Source: Poteriospumella lacustris
Lineage: Eukaryota; Sar; Chrysophyceae; Chromulinales; Dinobryaceae
Assembly: GCA_008000375.1 (NCBI GenBank)
Contig: SMOI01000268.1
Coordinates: 1-44,290 of the forward strand
DNA: 44,290 nucleotides
Direction of reading: 5' to 3'
Shown here: positions 21,168-30,019 of the stretch, piece after piece
Numbering within the stretch: position 1 is the first letter of the stretch
Layout: the number at the start of each line of letters is the position of its first letter
The notes under the pieces: generated by a model
Seen by the model: the letters and a program-made list of their open reading frames with translations, nothing else
Databases searched by the model: none
What the model was told of the DNA's origin: nothing
Program-made: the position numbers and the translations under genes

Positions 21168-22745
21168 ATGTGGAAAATCCGTGCTCGCTCGTCATTGCTG
21201 GCACTAACTTCTGCTGGACGCCGTCGAATGACAAGCAGCAACGAAAATAAGTCGTGGCTTCTCCGGCAATCGTTTGACAATGGATCTCCATCAAAACAAG
21301 CAGGAGTTTCGCTCTTGATTCGAAAGTCCGGTGAGTCACCAAGTCAAACATCCGTCGTGTCAACTGAGACTATAGGAACTGAAGAAAGACCAGCACCAAG
21401 TTATCTGGCCTTTCTTGAGAAACCTGGCGACATTGTTAAAAGTTTGGCGACCCATTTTCTGCCTCGAGGATACCCTCAGAGTGTCACTGCAGGATATCTC
21501 CATTTTGCTGGCTTCAATGCCATTTCTGCCGTTCTATCATCTGCTGGAGGAGTGTTATCGATGCAAACCCTATTGTATAGCCTTGGCTTAAGCAGTGGAG
21601 GTGGAGTTGCTTCTACGTTGCCGTTGGCTGCGACACTGAATTGGATCTTGAAAGACGGTTTAGGTCAGGCGGGAACAATTCTCTTCGCAAGCTTCATCAA
21701 CAATCGTTTTGATCGGCAACCAAAACAATGGCGATTCTTAGCAAGTATGTCACTTGAGGTCTCAAATATCATTGAGATGACTACGGCCTTCTTTCCGCAA
21801 TTTTTCCTTCCCATCGCCGCCGTGGCGAACATGGGAAAGAATATTTCGTTTCTGGCTTCTTCAGCTTCGCGAGCAGCTATTCATCGCTCATTTGCGCGTG
21901 AAGAGAACCTTGCTGACATCACTGCTAAGACAGGATCACAAAATATTCTGTCTTCTCTTGCAGGAACGTCCTTGGGGGTGGCTATATCGACTTACTGTGG
22001 CAACGATTTGCTGTTGACGTGCACGTTCTTTTCGGTGCTGTCATCGACCTCGCTGGTGTTCACCTACCTCGCGTTGAGATATGCCACAATCACTGCCTTA
22101 ACTCAAGATCGGTTGGATTACCTTTTGCGAGACTTTTTCAGTGGAAGCAATGTGGATCAGCGGCTTCTTTCACCGGAAGCCGTGAAAACGTACGAGAAAA
22201 TGTTCGTCTTGGCTCCACTGGACACCCTTCATCCTCTCAAAGTCAATCCGTCGTTGACGTTGCTCCATGAATCGCTGGCATCAAGTAAAACTTCGATTGA
22301 TTTGCAGGTACGATATGAATGACTGCGCCGTTTTCGTTGATGTTGCTGACGGCCTTTTTACTCTTTCGTCAAGACGGAAATCGAGTTTTGGCAATCGGTG
22401 AACCCGCATTTACTCCTCGTACCCACGGAATCGAATGTTATGCTCTATTTCGATGAGAATGCAAACCTTAGAGATGTGCTTCAAGGGTTTGTTTGGGCGC
22501 ACTGTTTACGTAAGCGCTTTGGTGAGTCTGCTTCGTTGAGTGGCTCGCAGAGTCTTGTACCAGCAGAATCAATGGACTTGCTGAAGCAGCAGGTGACAGA
22601 TGTCGTGGAAAAGCTTCTGCACATGCCAGATCTAGAAGTGTCATCCGAAAACGTTCGCCGTGTGGGAAGCCACTGGGTGACATCCGCTGCTCTTTTGGAA
22701 AGTACAGATGGTAGAATTCGCTTGGCCAAGGAACTGACCCACTGA
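21168..22745 (+). CDS. RUS (root UVB sensitive, DUF647) family protein
   Basis: Exons 21168-22307 and 22374-22745, with a 66-nt intron that carries an in-frame TGA, give 503 residues. The diagnostic DUF647 block is intact: FLPRGYPQSVTAGYLHFAGF, then LNWILKDGLGQAGTILFAS, DRQPKQWRFLA, and ITAKTGSQNILSSLAGTSLG. The C-terminal part (TEIEFWQSVNPHLLLVP, then a QGFVWAH-like segment) is the usual RUS tail. RUS proteins function in plastids/early UV-B sensing and vitamin B6 homeostasis in plants; the role in protists is unknown. The first 25 residues (MWKIRARSSLLALTSAGRRR) are basic, Ser-rich and free of acidic residues, like a mitochondrial presequence (inference). Several hydrophobic stretches occur between 110 and 300. 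Confidence 0.92.
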
Positions 22746-23217
22746 ACAGCCCAGTTATTGCTACCGTAGCCGTCATTTAATTTACGTAGAGAAGGAGCTT
22801 TTGGTCCGTGATAGATTTTAGTTATGCTTTCCGTGTGTAATCGTTTAACATTATGGTTCTTTACAGTGACTGGTGTTTGACGAAGTTAACGACAACGATG
22901 CAAAAATGCAAAAAATAGTGTATGTAGTATTCATAATGCATTTACTGTTATAATATTTACAATGGTTTCTGTATGCATCCATCGATGAATGAGCGTTGTT
23001 CGGCGTTGACATTTGTGGCTTTTCTGACAAAGACGATGGCTAATATCTTTTCATCGTCATCGTCATCGTCATCGTCATCATGCTGACGGTGGTTACTTTG
23101 CATCGAAGAGGACTTTGTGAAAGGTTTTCGGTTGGTCAATTCAGAAAACTGTGAAAGCTGACAGAATCTTTGTCCTCTGGTGTGGCAGAATTTAGTTGGA
23201 TTTGAAGTAAGGGTGCG
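22746..23217 (+). other. Intergenic region between RUS and CWC27 genes
   Basis: 472 bp holding the RUS 3' end and the CWC27 promoter. It contains a TCATCG hexamer array at 23051-23080. An antisense open frame through it (Asp9 run) has no other support. Confidence 0.5.
23051..23080 (+). repeat. (TCATCG)5 hexanucleotide microsatellite
   Basis: Five hexamer copies, the last TCATCA, about 140 bp upstream of the CWC27 start codon. Confidence 0.9.
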
Positions 23218-25011
23218 ATGTCTACCATATACCACACAGAGCCCATTACTTCCGGCAAAGTTGTGCTCCACACAACATACGGTGATGTCGGTAAGAAACG
23301 TTTCCAGTAATCATTTCTCTCACTTCTTATCATACTATTCTCCATACAGACATTGAATTGTGGCCAAAAGAAGCTCCCTTGGCCTGTCGCAATTTCATTC
23401 AATTGGCTTTGGAAGGCTATTATGACAACACCGTTGTTCATCGTGTGATCAAGAATTTCATGGTTCAAATGGGTGATCCAACTGGAACTGGAGTAGGAGG
23501 ACAATCGATTTGGGGAAAACCATTCAAAGACGAAGTTCATGGTCGTATCAAGTTCAATCATCGTGGTCAGGTGGCGATGGCAAATGAAAACAAGCCCAAC
23601 TCAAATCAATCTCAGTTTTTCATCACATTAGACTCCTGCGATTGGCTCCATGGGAAGCATACTATCTTCGGAAAGGTGACTGGAAGCACTTTTTACAACG
23701 CCATGCGTATGGGTGAAGTCGATACCGGAGATCTTGATCGCCCAGTGCATGAAATCCGCATAACATCAGTTGAGGTTCTTCTCAATCCGTTCGACGACAT
23801 TGTACCAAGGTAAAGAGTGTATTTCGTTGTATTTTTGTGTGTGTGGATTCCCCTTAAAACCAAGTGTGTGCATATAGAGTCATTGTGAAAGAAGTTAAAG
23901 AGGTTGCAGCAGAAAAGAAAGTGAAGGAAGTCACCGCTGCAGCTGTTCGGAATAACAAGTTGCTTTCTTTCGGGGAGTCGGAAGATGAAGAAGACGAGCC
24001 ATCCAACTGTAAGGCCTTCGATGATTTGTTTTACTTAGCCGTCATGGAACTCATGAACTTTCACCATCTGCTGATCAGTCAAAATGCGCAGCTTTCACGA
24101 TTCAAAGAAAAAGAAAGCCACTGAAGCTCCGCCTGCCCCAACATCAAGTGGACAGGCTGCAGACACTCACACAGATGCGAAAGAAAAACCTCAGTCTGTA
24201 TCAACGAAGCCCCTTCGCCGTGAAGTGCGCGATGACGAAGACAGCGGTGCTGAGGACCGTGAATTGGCCAAGCGCGCGCTGAAAAGGCCCGCGGAGGCGT
24301 CTCGTCCGACTGCGAAAGCTGACGATGATGATGACGACGCACTTTTGGATGAAGAAGCAATGGTCCGTGCGATAAAACGCGCGAAGCGTGAGGAAGGATT
24401 GAAGAGCAAAAGCAATGAGTACACACAACTGCGGGACGAGTTGCTTCGATCCCGCCGTGCTGTCAATGTCTTAACAGGTGCCGAGGCGGCGAATGTATGT
24501 GCCCTTTTGCTATGATGCACGCCGTTGCTGCTGTCGTCGCTAAAACAGAGTGTGCTGATGATAGGTGCAAAAGCAGAATGCATTTCAAGAGATGCTTACT
24601 CCTCTCGAGCAGCGGCGTCAAAAGTATGTTTCTCGATCACCAATCGATCAGTATGGTCCATTTATGACATTATCGTACGTTGTTTTGATGTATTGCAGGT
24701 ATATGCAACGAAAAGCAGTGCACGGGCATCGCGAAGACGATACACTGAGTAAGTTAGACGCCTTCAAAAAGACTCTCCAGGCGTCGAAACCCGAAGGTAA
24801 AGACGAAGCCCGTGCTGCAGTCGAGTCATATCATGGCCAAGTCTTGGAAGCTAATTCGGATGAAGAGGAAAACTTGTCGGATTGGTGTTCGGGCAAGTTG
24901 AAATTCAAACGTCATGTCGACGATCGGTATCGCCAAGGGGGCGATAAATTCCGCGTTGAAGAATACGAAGTTGTCGACCCCAAAGCACAGCGATTAAAGA
25001 CTCATCAATGA
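23218..25011 (+). CDS. CWC27: CWC27, spliceosomal cyclophilin-type peptidyl-prolyl isomerase
   Basis: Six exons: 23218-23290, 23350-23809, 23878-24008, 24079-24494, 24565-24623 and 24699-25011, joined in consistent phases to 483 residues (human CWC27 is 472). The N-terminus MSTIYHTEPITSGKVVLHTT and the cyclophilin domain (DIELWPKEAPLACRNFIQL, HRVIKNFMVQMGDPTGTG, SQFFITLDSCDW, KHTIFGKVTG) are characteristic, as is the end of the domain, NPFDDIVPR. The tail is Lys/Glu/Asp-rich (NNKLLSFGESEDEEDE) with a conserved C-terminal block QKQNAFQEML...DDTLSKLDAFKKTLQ. CWC27 joins the activated (Bact) spliceosome in the nucleus. Unlike human CWC27, Trp is present in the DWLHGKH segment. Intron 5 (75 nt) has no stop and is a multiple of three. 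Confidence 0.93.
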
Positions 25012-25080
25012 TGAAATCGACCTGACGTTTGGTGTAATTAATGATATTCGACGATATACTACTGCGGGGGAAAAGTGTGA

Positions 25081-25557
25081 CTACTTTTTCCGTTCGTTTT
25101 GGAATTGCCGTAATCGATCTTTCGCTTGTGCGACTCTGTCTTTGTCCACTTTGCCTGCAGAAGCTGTGGGTGCAACACCAACTCCTCGCTTACTAACCTC
25201 CTTGGAGCCCACCTCACTTTTTTGCAGCTGTTCAAGTTTCTCTTCAATGAAGGCGATGGCTTCATCAGCATGGTACTCCCGAGCGATTTCGAGCGGCGTT
25301 TTAGTAAACACCATTCCATCGCCGACGTCGTATCCTCTGGTCAGATAAGCAATCATGCTTTTAACCATTATTTCATATTCTTTATCGTGAGCAACCTTCG
25401 TATTGGCAGTGAGCAACTCCTTTCTGGCCGCATCGTATGACTCTTCCATTTGCCGACGTGAGTTGGCTTTGATTCCTCGGATCAACCGCTGAGCTGTTTT
25501 ATGCTCGTAATCCTTCAAAAGCATCTCGGGAATAGCTGGAGTTGGCGTGTTTCCCAT
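25081..25557 (-). CDS. Small unknown protein with one ankyrin-like unit, 158 residues
   Basis: Start chosen at MGNTPTPAIPEMLLKDYEHK (25557); the frame continues upstream with no ATG-supported, coherent sequence. An ankyrin-like hairpin is visible at about 95-130 (FTKTPLEIAREYHADEAIAF). The N- and C-terminal thirds are charged and helical, ending in QAKDRLRQFQNERKK. No signal peptide or membrane segment. The N-terminal Gly invites a myristoylation test, but Pro7 argues against it. Function not recognised. It ends 69 bp from the CWC27 stop (convergent) and is head-to-head with the F-box gene. Confidence 0.75.
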   Translation of the reverse strand: MGNTPTPAIPEMLLKDYEHKTAQRLIRGIKANSRRQMEESYDAARKELLTANTKVAHDKEYEIMVKSMIAYLTRGYDVGDGMVFTKTPLEIAREYHADEAIAFIEEKLEQLQKSEVGSKEVSKRGVGVAPTASAGKVDKDRVAQAKDRLRQFQNERKK

Positions 25558-25892
25558 TTTTATTGTTGCTTGTTTTCCACGTACGTGCTGGTCTGCAGTT
25601 GGACAGTTGGTTTCCCTGACGCCAACACAAATTCTTGTTCTTTGCAACGCAAAGGATTTGCGAACAAGATGTTGTTGTTGCGAAAACGATACCGGATAAC
25701 ACCCAAAGCAAAGAATAGTGTGATGAAGCCGGAAGCATGATGATGATGCCTTTGGCTGAGAAAAGAAGAAGGCGGCTGATGATGACTGCTGCAGATGGAC
25801 CAACTCGGAGACAAGTCAACGTGACGCAAATTCACATTAAATCACCTTTGAAGCAGCAATCAATTCAGTGTTATGACCACATATTTATTGTG
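25558..25892. promoter_or_regulatory. Divergent promoter region, small ankyrin-like gene / F-box gene
   Basis: 335 bp between the chosen start codons. Open frames from both genes extend into it, so either 5' end could be longer, but the residues are not protein-like. No motif is claimed. Confidence 0.4.
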
Positions 25893-28274
25893 ATGATGGA
25901 GGCGACCGATGAGGAATCAGCAAGTGCGCCAACGGACGAAAGTCCGGCTCCACCGCCGAAGGAAAGTTTTCTCCCATCTTGGGTTCTACAAATGAGAGCC
26001 AAGATAGAGGCGAGCCGAGTGGCTCATTCGGATGCTACATCTCGATTGACAAATTTAAACAAGGAAGTGTCCATATTGTCGGGACGTATCAACGAAATGC
26101 TTCCGGCGAAACCGAAGCTCGAACCTCTCCCGTTGGAGTCAACATCAGTGAAACTACCACAATCGAAGAATAATATCTCCCCATCGCTCCGATCTCCGCG
26201 ATCCTTGAAGATTTCGTTTGCACAACAACATGCGCCATTGAAGCTGGCGCCGAAGTTTCCTCTGGCCAATTTACCAGGCGATGTATTTGTGCTGATCTTT
26301 GACCATTTATCTTTCAACGAAATATTTCGCGTTCGCTTGTGCAATCGCGCCTTGCGACTTCAAGTGGATGAAAGCTACTTTTGGATTCATTGGGGTAAAG
26401 TTCGCCTCCCTTTTCTTTTTACGTCGAGTCATTTCCTTCCTTCGAGGGTCTTCATCCAGCCAGTTCACAGCGACGAGAAGTCCACACCTCCCGCACCAAC
26501 CAATGGAGTTCTATCACGCATTATGGAGTATAGACAGCAAATTGAATCATATTTGCGTCGAAAAAACCAGGCGTTGCGGTTCCTGGCGATGATGAAGGAG
26601 CAAAGAAGTATTCCCAAGTTCAAACAAGTTGATCCGCGACGCTACGGTCGCAATGACCGACAAATTACGCACCCTCTACCTCTGTTTGAGAGCTCCGATC
26701 TTTCATCTGCGGCTGCAAATAATAGCAATATGCTAATGTCCCACGCAGAGACTCTCAATAGCGATTTCCGCACGTTTGCACACCACGCGTTGGATGCCAT
26801 GGTTCTCCTCAGCGCACAAGTGTACACGAGCGTTGCTCGGTCATTGATTGATGCCGGTGTCGTGACAGTGATGGTTTCTCTGTTGGCCAATGAAGAAGCT
26901 ACGTTGCAAAACTATTCGTGTACGGTATTAGCGAATCTATTGTGCTGGGATGCTTGCAGTCGACGTGACAGTTCGGGGTTTATGCACTCCACGTATGAGG
27001 ATTTAGCGAATGGAAGCCTCCCCGCGCTTTCGTCACTGAATTCAACTTATTCTACACTTCTCACGGACCAGTTGAGTGCATGCAATGGGAAACGGCAGCT
27101 TCCAACACTGCTCACGTCGCCATCGGCATCAGTGAATCTGGTCATGCGAAGCCATCACTTACAACACGCGCAGCAGTATTCTGGACCATCGTCTGTGACC
27201 TCTTCGGAATCCACTTTACCATCGTTGAAGCCTATCGCAGGAGGTACAATGTCTGTGCGAGGAACCAGTCGTATTCAGGGCGTTTGCAACATGAGTGCCA
27301 GCCGCGCATTGATCAACATGTTCTACCCGGACTTCCCCGTGCATACCGACCGACTGCGGGCAGAATCGTACCGACGAAACAAAGAGAGCATCACAGCCTC
27401 TGACGCAGTTGCTTCATCAAGTCATTCTACTTTATTGCCGTCAATTGGGCCTGAAAAGATGCATGCTGCTGAGAGCAACGGCGACACACAACAGGCGACC
27501 CTTTCTCCTGGACAGCCGTCACCTGCGTCGACATATGCGCTCTTTCATCCTCTTCACCGCCATTTCGCCCAAGAAACCTTTGCTCGTTCGTGGCAATTTA
27601 CATATTTTTACAAGTCGGGTGCTTTCAAGGATCAGTTCGTCACACATCTACGGTTTTTACCCTCTGGCACGGTCATTGGCAGTGGATACGACAATATCGG
27701 TGCGTTCATTGTGACGGGAGAGGTCCAAAGAGACATTCTAGACCAGACATTGTTCATTCAAAAGACCTATCTGTCTTCAGGTGGGAGCTCTGCCACACCT
27801 TTCCTTGGTTTAGAGGATTATGTGTTGTCCCCATCGGAATTGAGAAGCGAGGCCTTCTTCGATATGTTAATTCGGAAATTAGAGGCAGTGGCGCCATCGG
27901 GAAGCCGTGACAAGGGAGGTAGCTTTGGATCGACACCGTTGGCTTCAGCCCATGTTGTTCATGTTGCTTACTGGTCCGACGGAATTCCATCTCATTTGTA
28001 TCGGTCGGTTGGCTGTCAGGAGCTCCGAATAAATCCCAAAGGATCTGCGCCGCATGTCCCGTTGACCCAGAACTTTATGAGCAACGAGGAACCGAATGAA
28101 TTATGGTTAGTGTACCTGTCACTGTTTCCTTCTGAATGTGCAAAATTGATCGAGTCTTTTGATGGTTGTAGGAGCGAAGGATTGTGGGGAGTCTGGGAAA
28201 CGCATTCGAATCAGGCGCACTACGAACTCCAGAAGGGAGGCGTATTCAGAGCGCTGCCGTTGGAGTTTTGTTGA
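25893..28274 (+). CDS. F-box protein with armadillo-like middle and a C-terminal beta-type domain
   Basis: The ATG at 25893 is chosen (MMEATDEESASAPTDES); an in-frame ATG at 25737 would add 52 unlikely residues. The frame is open to 28274 (793 residues). F-box at about 122-166: LPGDVFVLIFDHLSFNEIFRVRL, with DESYFWIHWG at its end, implying SCF-ligase substrate recognition. Around 310-350 an armadillo-like helical segment (VTVMVSLLANEEATLQNYSC). Residues 610-793 form a domain with motif FLPSGTVIGSGYDNIGAFIVTGEV and end GVFRALPLEF. A 66-nt segment 28106-28171 (GTTAGT...GTTGTAG) is probably an intron; splicing gives NELWSEGLWGVWE and 771 residues. Substrates are not identifiable. Confidence 0.87.
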   Translation: MMEATDEESASAPTDESPAPPPKESFLPSWVLQMRAKIEASRVAHSDATSRLTNLNKEVSILSGRINEMLPAKPKLEPLPLESTSVKLPQSKNNISPSLRSPRSLKISFAQQHAPLKLAPKFPLANLPGDVFVLIFDHLSFNEIFRVRLCNRALRLQVDESYFWIHWGKVRLPFLFTSSHFLPSRVFIQPVHSDEKSTPPAPTNGVLSRIMEYRQQIESYLRRKNQALRFLAMMKEQRSIPKFKQVDPRRYGRNDRQITHPLPLFESSDLSSAAANNSNMLMSHAETLNSDFRTFAHHALDAMVLLSAQVYTSVARSLIDAGVVTVMVSLLANEEATLQNYSCTVLANLLCWDACSRRDSSGFMHSTYEDLANGSLPALSSLNSTYSTLLTDQLSACNGKRQLPTLLTSPSASVNLVMRSHHLQHAQQYSGPSSVTSSESTLPSLKPIAGGTMSVRGTSRIQGVCNMSASRALINMFYPDFPVHTDRLRAESYRRNKESITASDAVASSSHSTLLPSIGPEKMHAAESNGDTQQATLSPGQPSPASTYALFHPLHRHFAQETFARSWQFTYFYKSGAFKDQFVTHLRFLPSGTVIGSGYDNIGAFIVTGEVQRDILDQTLFIQKTYLSSGGSSATPFLGLEDYVLSPSELRSEAFFDMLIRKLEAVAPSGSRDKGGSFGSTPLASAHVVHVAYWSDGIPSHLYRSVGCQELRINPKGSAPHVPLTQNFMSNEEPNELWLVYLSLFPSECAKLIESFDGCRSEGLWGVWETHSNQAHYELQKGGVFRALPLEFC

Positions 28275-28879
28275 GGTATTATTTTTTTAATCTATGCGTG
28301 GGGTCTTGTTTAGTATATTGCATATGTTGTTTTAATCTTGTTGCTTACGTTATTGTCCTATCTACTGAGGCACTGTATTCGATTAAATTTCGGGCTACAT
28401 TGGGCAAAAACGTCTGTCATGTATGTATAAGTCACAGTTGAAGGAAATAGCCATATAACAGTATAAACGAGGCGTGGCAAGGTAGGCGGACACGGAGTGC
28501 TGGTACGGAGAACGGACGTTTCCCGCACCGCCGCGCAGCCGCGAAGCCGCGCAGAGAGAACTCGACCCAGTAACTGGGTTGTTCAATGTTTTCTGAGTGT
28601 CCGCGGAAGCGGCGGCGAAGAAATCTCCTCTTTCTTCTTCATTGTATGGAGGTTGGTAATCAAACTACCATTGTTTCCGCGCAGGACGCTACAAGGAGTC
28701 CGAAGTAGTGTCGAAGGATGAGTAAGTGGCCAAGAAATCATTTTCTATTTCCCACGTGGTCGTCATTCTATTTCCCACGTTGCTCGCATTCGGAATCTGA
28801 CCTGTTTCCGTCGTCCCACGTCATCGTACTATTTTCTTTGCGCCGATATTCCCTTTGCACCCTGCTCTGTTTAACAACA
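28275..28879 (+). other. Intergenic and promoter region upstream of the LOV-like gene
   Basis: 605 bp. It contains a small GC hairpin ACCCAG-TAA-CTGGGT at 28565-28579, a GC-rich stretch with repeated CCGCGCAG (28520-28560), a good GTAAGT donor at 28722-28727, and the repeated CCCACGT elements listed separately. No separate gene is supported. Confidence 0.5.
28743..28821 (+). promoter_or_regulatory. Three TCCCACGT elements, two within a 15-bp direct repeat
   Basis: TTCTATTTCCCACGT occurs exactly at 28743-28757 and 28766-28780; TCCCACGT recurs at 28814-28821. The first copy contains CACGTG, the core bound by bHLH/bZIP factors in other eukaryotes. GTCATTCTATTTCCC resembles the oomycete Inr-FPR core. 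All lie within 140 bp upstream of the start codon. Confidence 0.55.
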
Positions 28880-30019
28880 ATGGGAAACGAAGTTACACAT
28901 AACATTCATCATATCGTCCATGACGAGTACGACCCTCACTTTTGCACCTTCCTTCATCCCAAGCTGGTCGCATGTTTCCATAAGCTTGAAACATCGGAAG
29001 ACTTCAAGGCCGCTTTCCTTGACTATTTCTTCAGCGGCGCATGGTCGTTGAACCACTTCAAATGTCCTAGAGTTGTTCTGTCCTCCATTTCGTATGTTCT
29101 TCCTACTCACGACACGCTGACGATCAGCGAGGATGCTTCCCATTCGCTGTACGTCACCGACAAGCAAGATGTCAACGTCACCGCCTGGAAACATCGATCT
29201 CCGTTGGCCAAAGCGATGCTGAACTTTGAAGGACTGTTGCCGTTGATGATCGCCAACGCGTTGATGCAGTACATTGTTTCCCCACAGTACGTCCACTGGG
29301 TGAAGTCCAAGGGCCTGAGCACCTTAGGAGAGAAGATCCGCCGAAACTCTAGTTTCATGCTTCATCCTTTACGTGCTAGTGCAATGCTTACCCATTTCCT
29401 ACACGAGGATCATCACACGGCTGAACTCACTCTCCATCACACCAACGAATTGGATGACATGGTTCTCGGGCTGCAGAAGGAGTTCACGATGCCCAGAATT
29501 GCGTCCTACGTTGAATCGAAGGTGCCCTCGCTTCGCGATCAAAAGGATGATCTTCTCAAGTCTTTGAACATGTCCACTCTTCGCAATGCGCTGGAGTACT
29601 TGGATAACTTTCCGGTTTCATTGGCGATCTCCTCGTCACGTCCGCATCATCATTGCCCGTTTCCCTTCGTCTTTGTGAACAAGGCCTTCGAGACCTTAAC
29701 CCAATACAAGAGAGAAGAAGTTATTGGACATTCGTGGGCTTTTATGCAAAGTGAAGAGCACACGGAAATGAACCAAGATCATTGCATTCGCGATTCATTG
29801 CGCGAGCAGCTTCCCGTGCGTTTGGTCATCACCAACATTCGCAAGGACGGTACACCTTTCACCAACCTGTTGGCGTTAGAACCCATTGTCTCTCATTCTC
29901 CACAGACGTATATCATCGGTGTTCAGTATGAATTGAGCGGCAACGAGAAAAATCTGAAGTATGACCTGCAGGTGGTGGAAGACGTTGTGAAGCTTCTGTC
30001 GGGCATTCTCGCGTGCTAA
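28880..30019 (+). CDS. LOV-like PAS protein lacking the photoreactive cysteine
   Basis: The ATG at 28880 (context ACAACAATGGG) gives 379 residues. The LOV-type PAS domain lies at about 259-351: FVFVNKAFETLTQYKREEVIG, then HSWAFMQ, ITNIRKDGTPFTNLLALEPI and IIGVQYEL. The flavin-pocket Asn in NIRKDG, the Asn in FTNLL and the Gln in GVQ are kept. The canonical NCRFLQ reads SWAFMQ, so the adduct-forming Cys is a Trp (residue 286) and its neighbour Asn a Ser. Residues 1-250 are a separate unrecognised domain; the C-terminal 28 residues are helical. The N-terminus MGNEVTH fits the N-myristoylation pattern. An alternative start through a 171-nt intron (28722-28892) would give MITHN. Single exon otherwise. 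Confidence 0.88.
   Translation: MGNEVTHNIHHIVHDEYDPHFCTFLHPKLVACFHKLETSEDFKAAFLDYFFSGAWSLNHFKCPRVVLSSISYVLPTHDTLTISEDASHSLYVTDKQDVNVTAWKHRSPLAKAMLNFEGLLPLMIANALMQYIVSPQYVHWVKSKGLSTLGEKIRRNSSFMLHPLRASAMLTHFLHEDHHTAELTLHHTNELDDMVLGLQKEFTMPRIASYVESKVPSLRDQKDDLLKSLNMSTLRNALEYLDNFPVSLAISSSRPHHHCPFPFVFVNKAFETLTQYKREEVIGHSWAFMQSEEHTEMNQDHCIRDSLREQLPVRLVITNIRKDGTPFTNLLALEPIVSHSPQTYIIGVQYELSGNEKNLKYDLQVVEDVVKLLSGILAC

Noticed and set aside
22957-23271. Antisense 104-codon frame with Asp9 run upstream of CWC27
   Set aside because: The Asp run is the TCATCG microsatellite and the frame overlaps CWC27 exon 1. No other support.
25558-25803. N-terminal extension of the small ankyrin-like protein
   Set aside because: Residues are Cys/Ser/Phe-rich and unlike the body of the protein, and the region overlaps the other gene's promoter. 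The ATG at 25557 begins a coherent protein.
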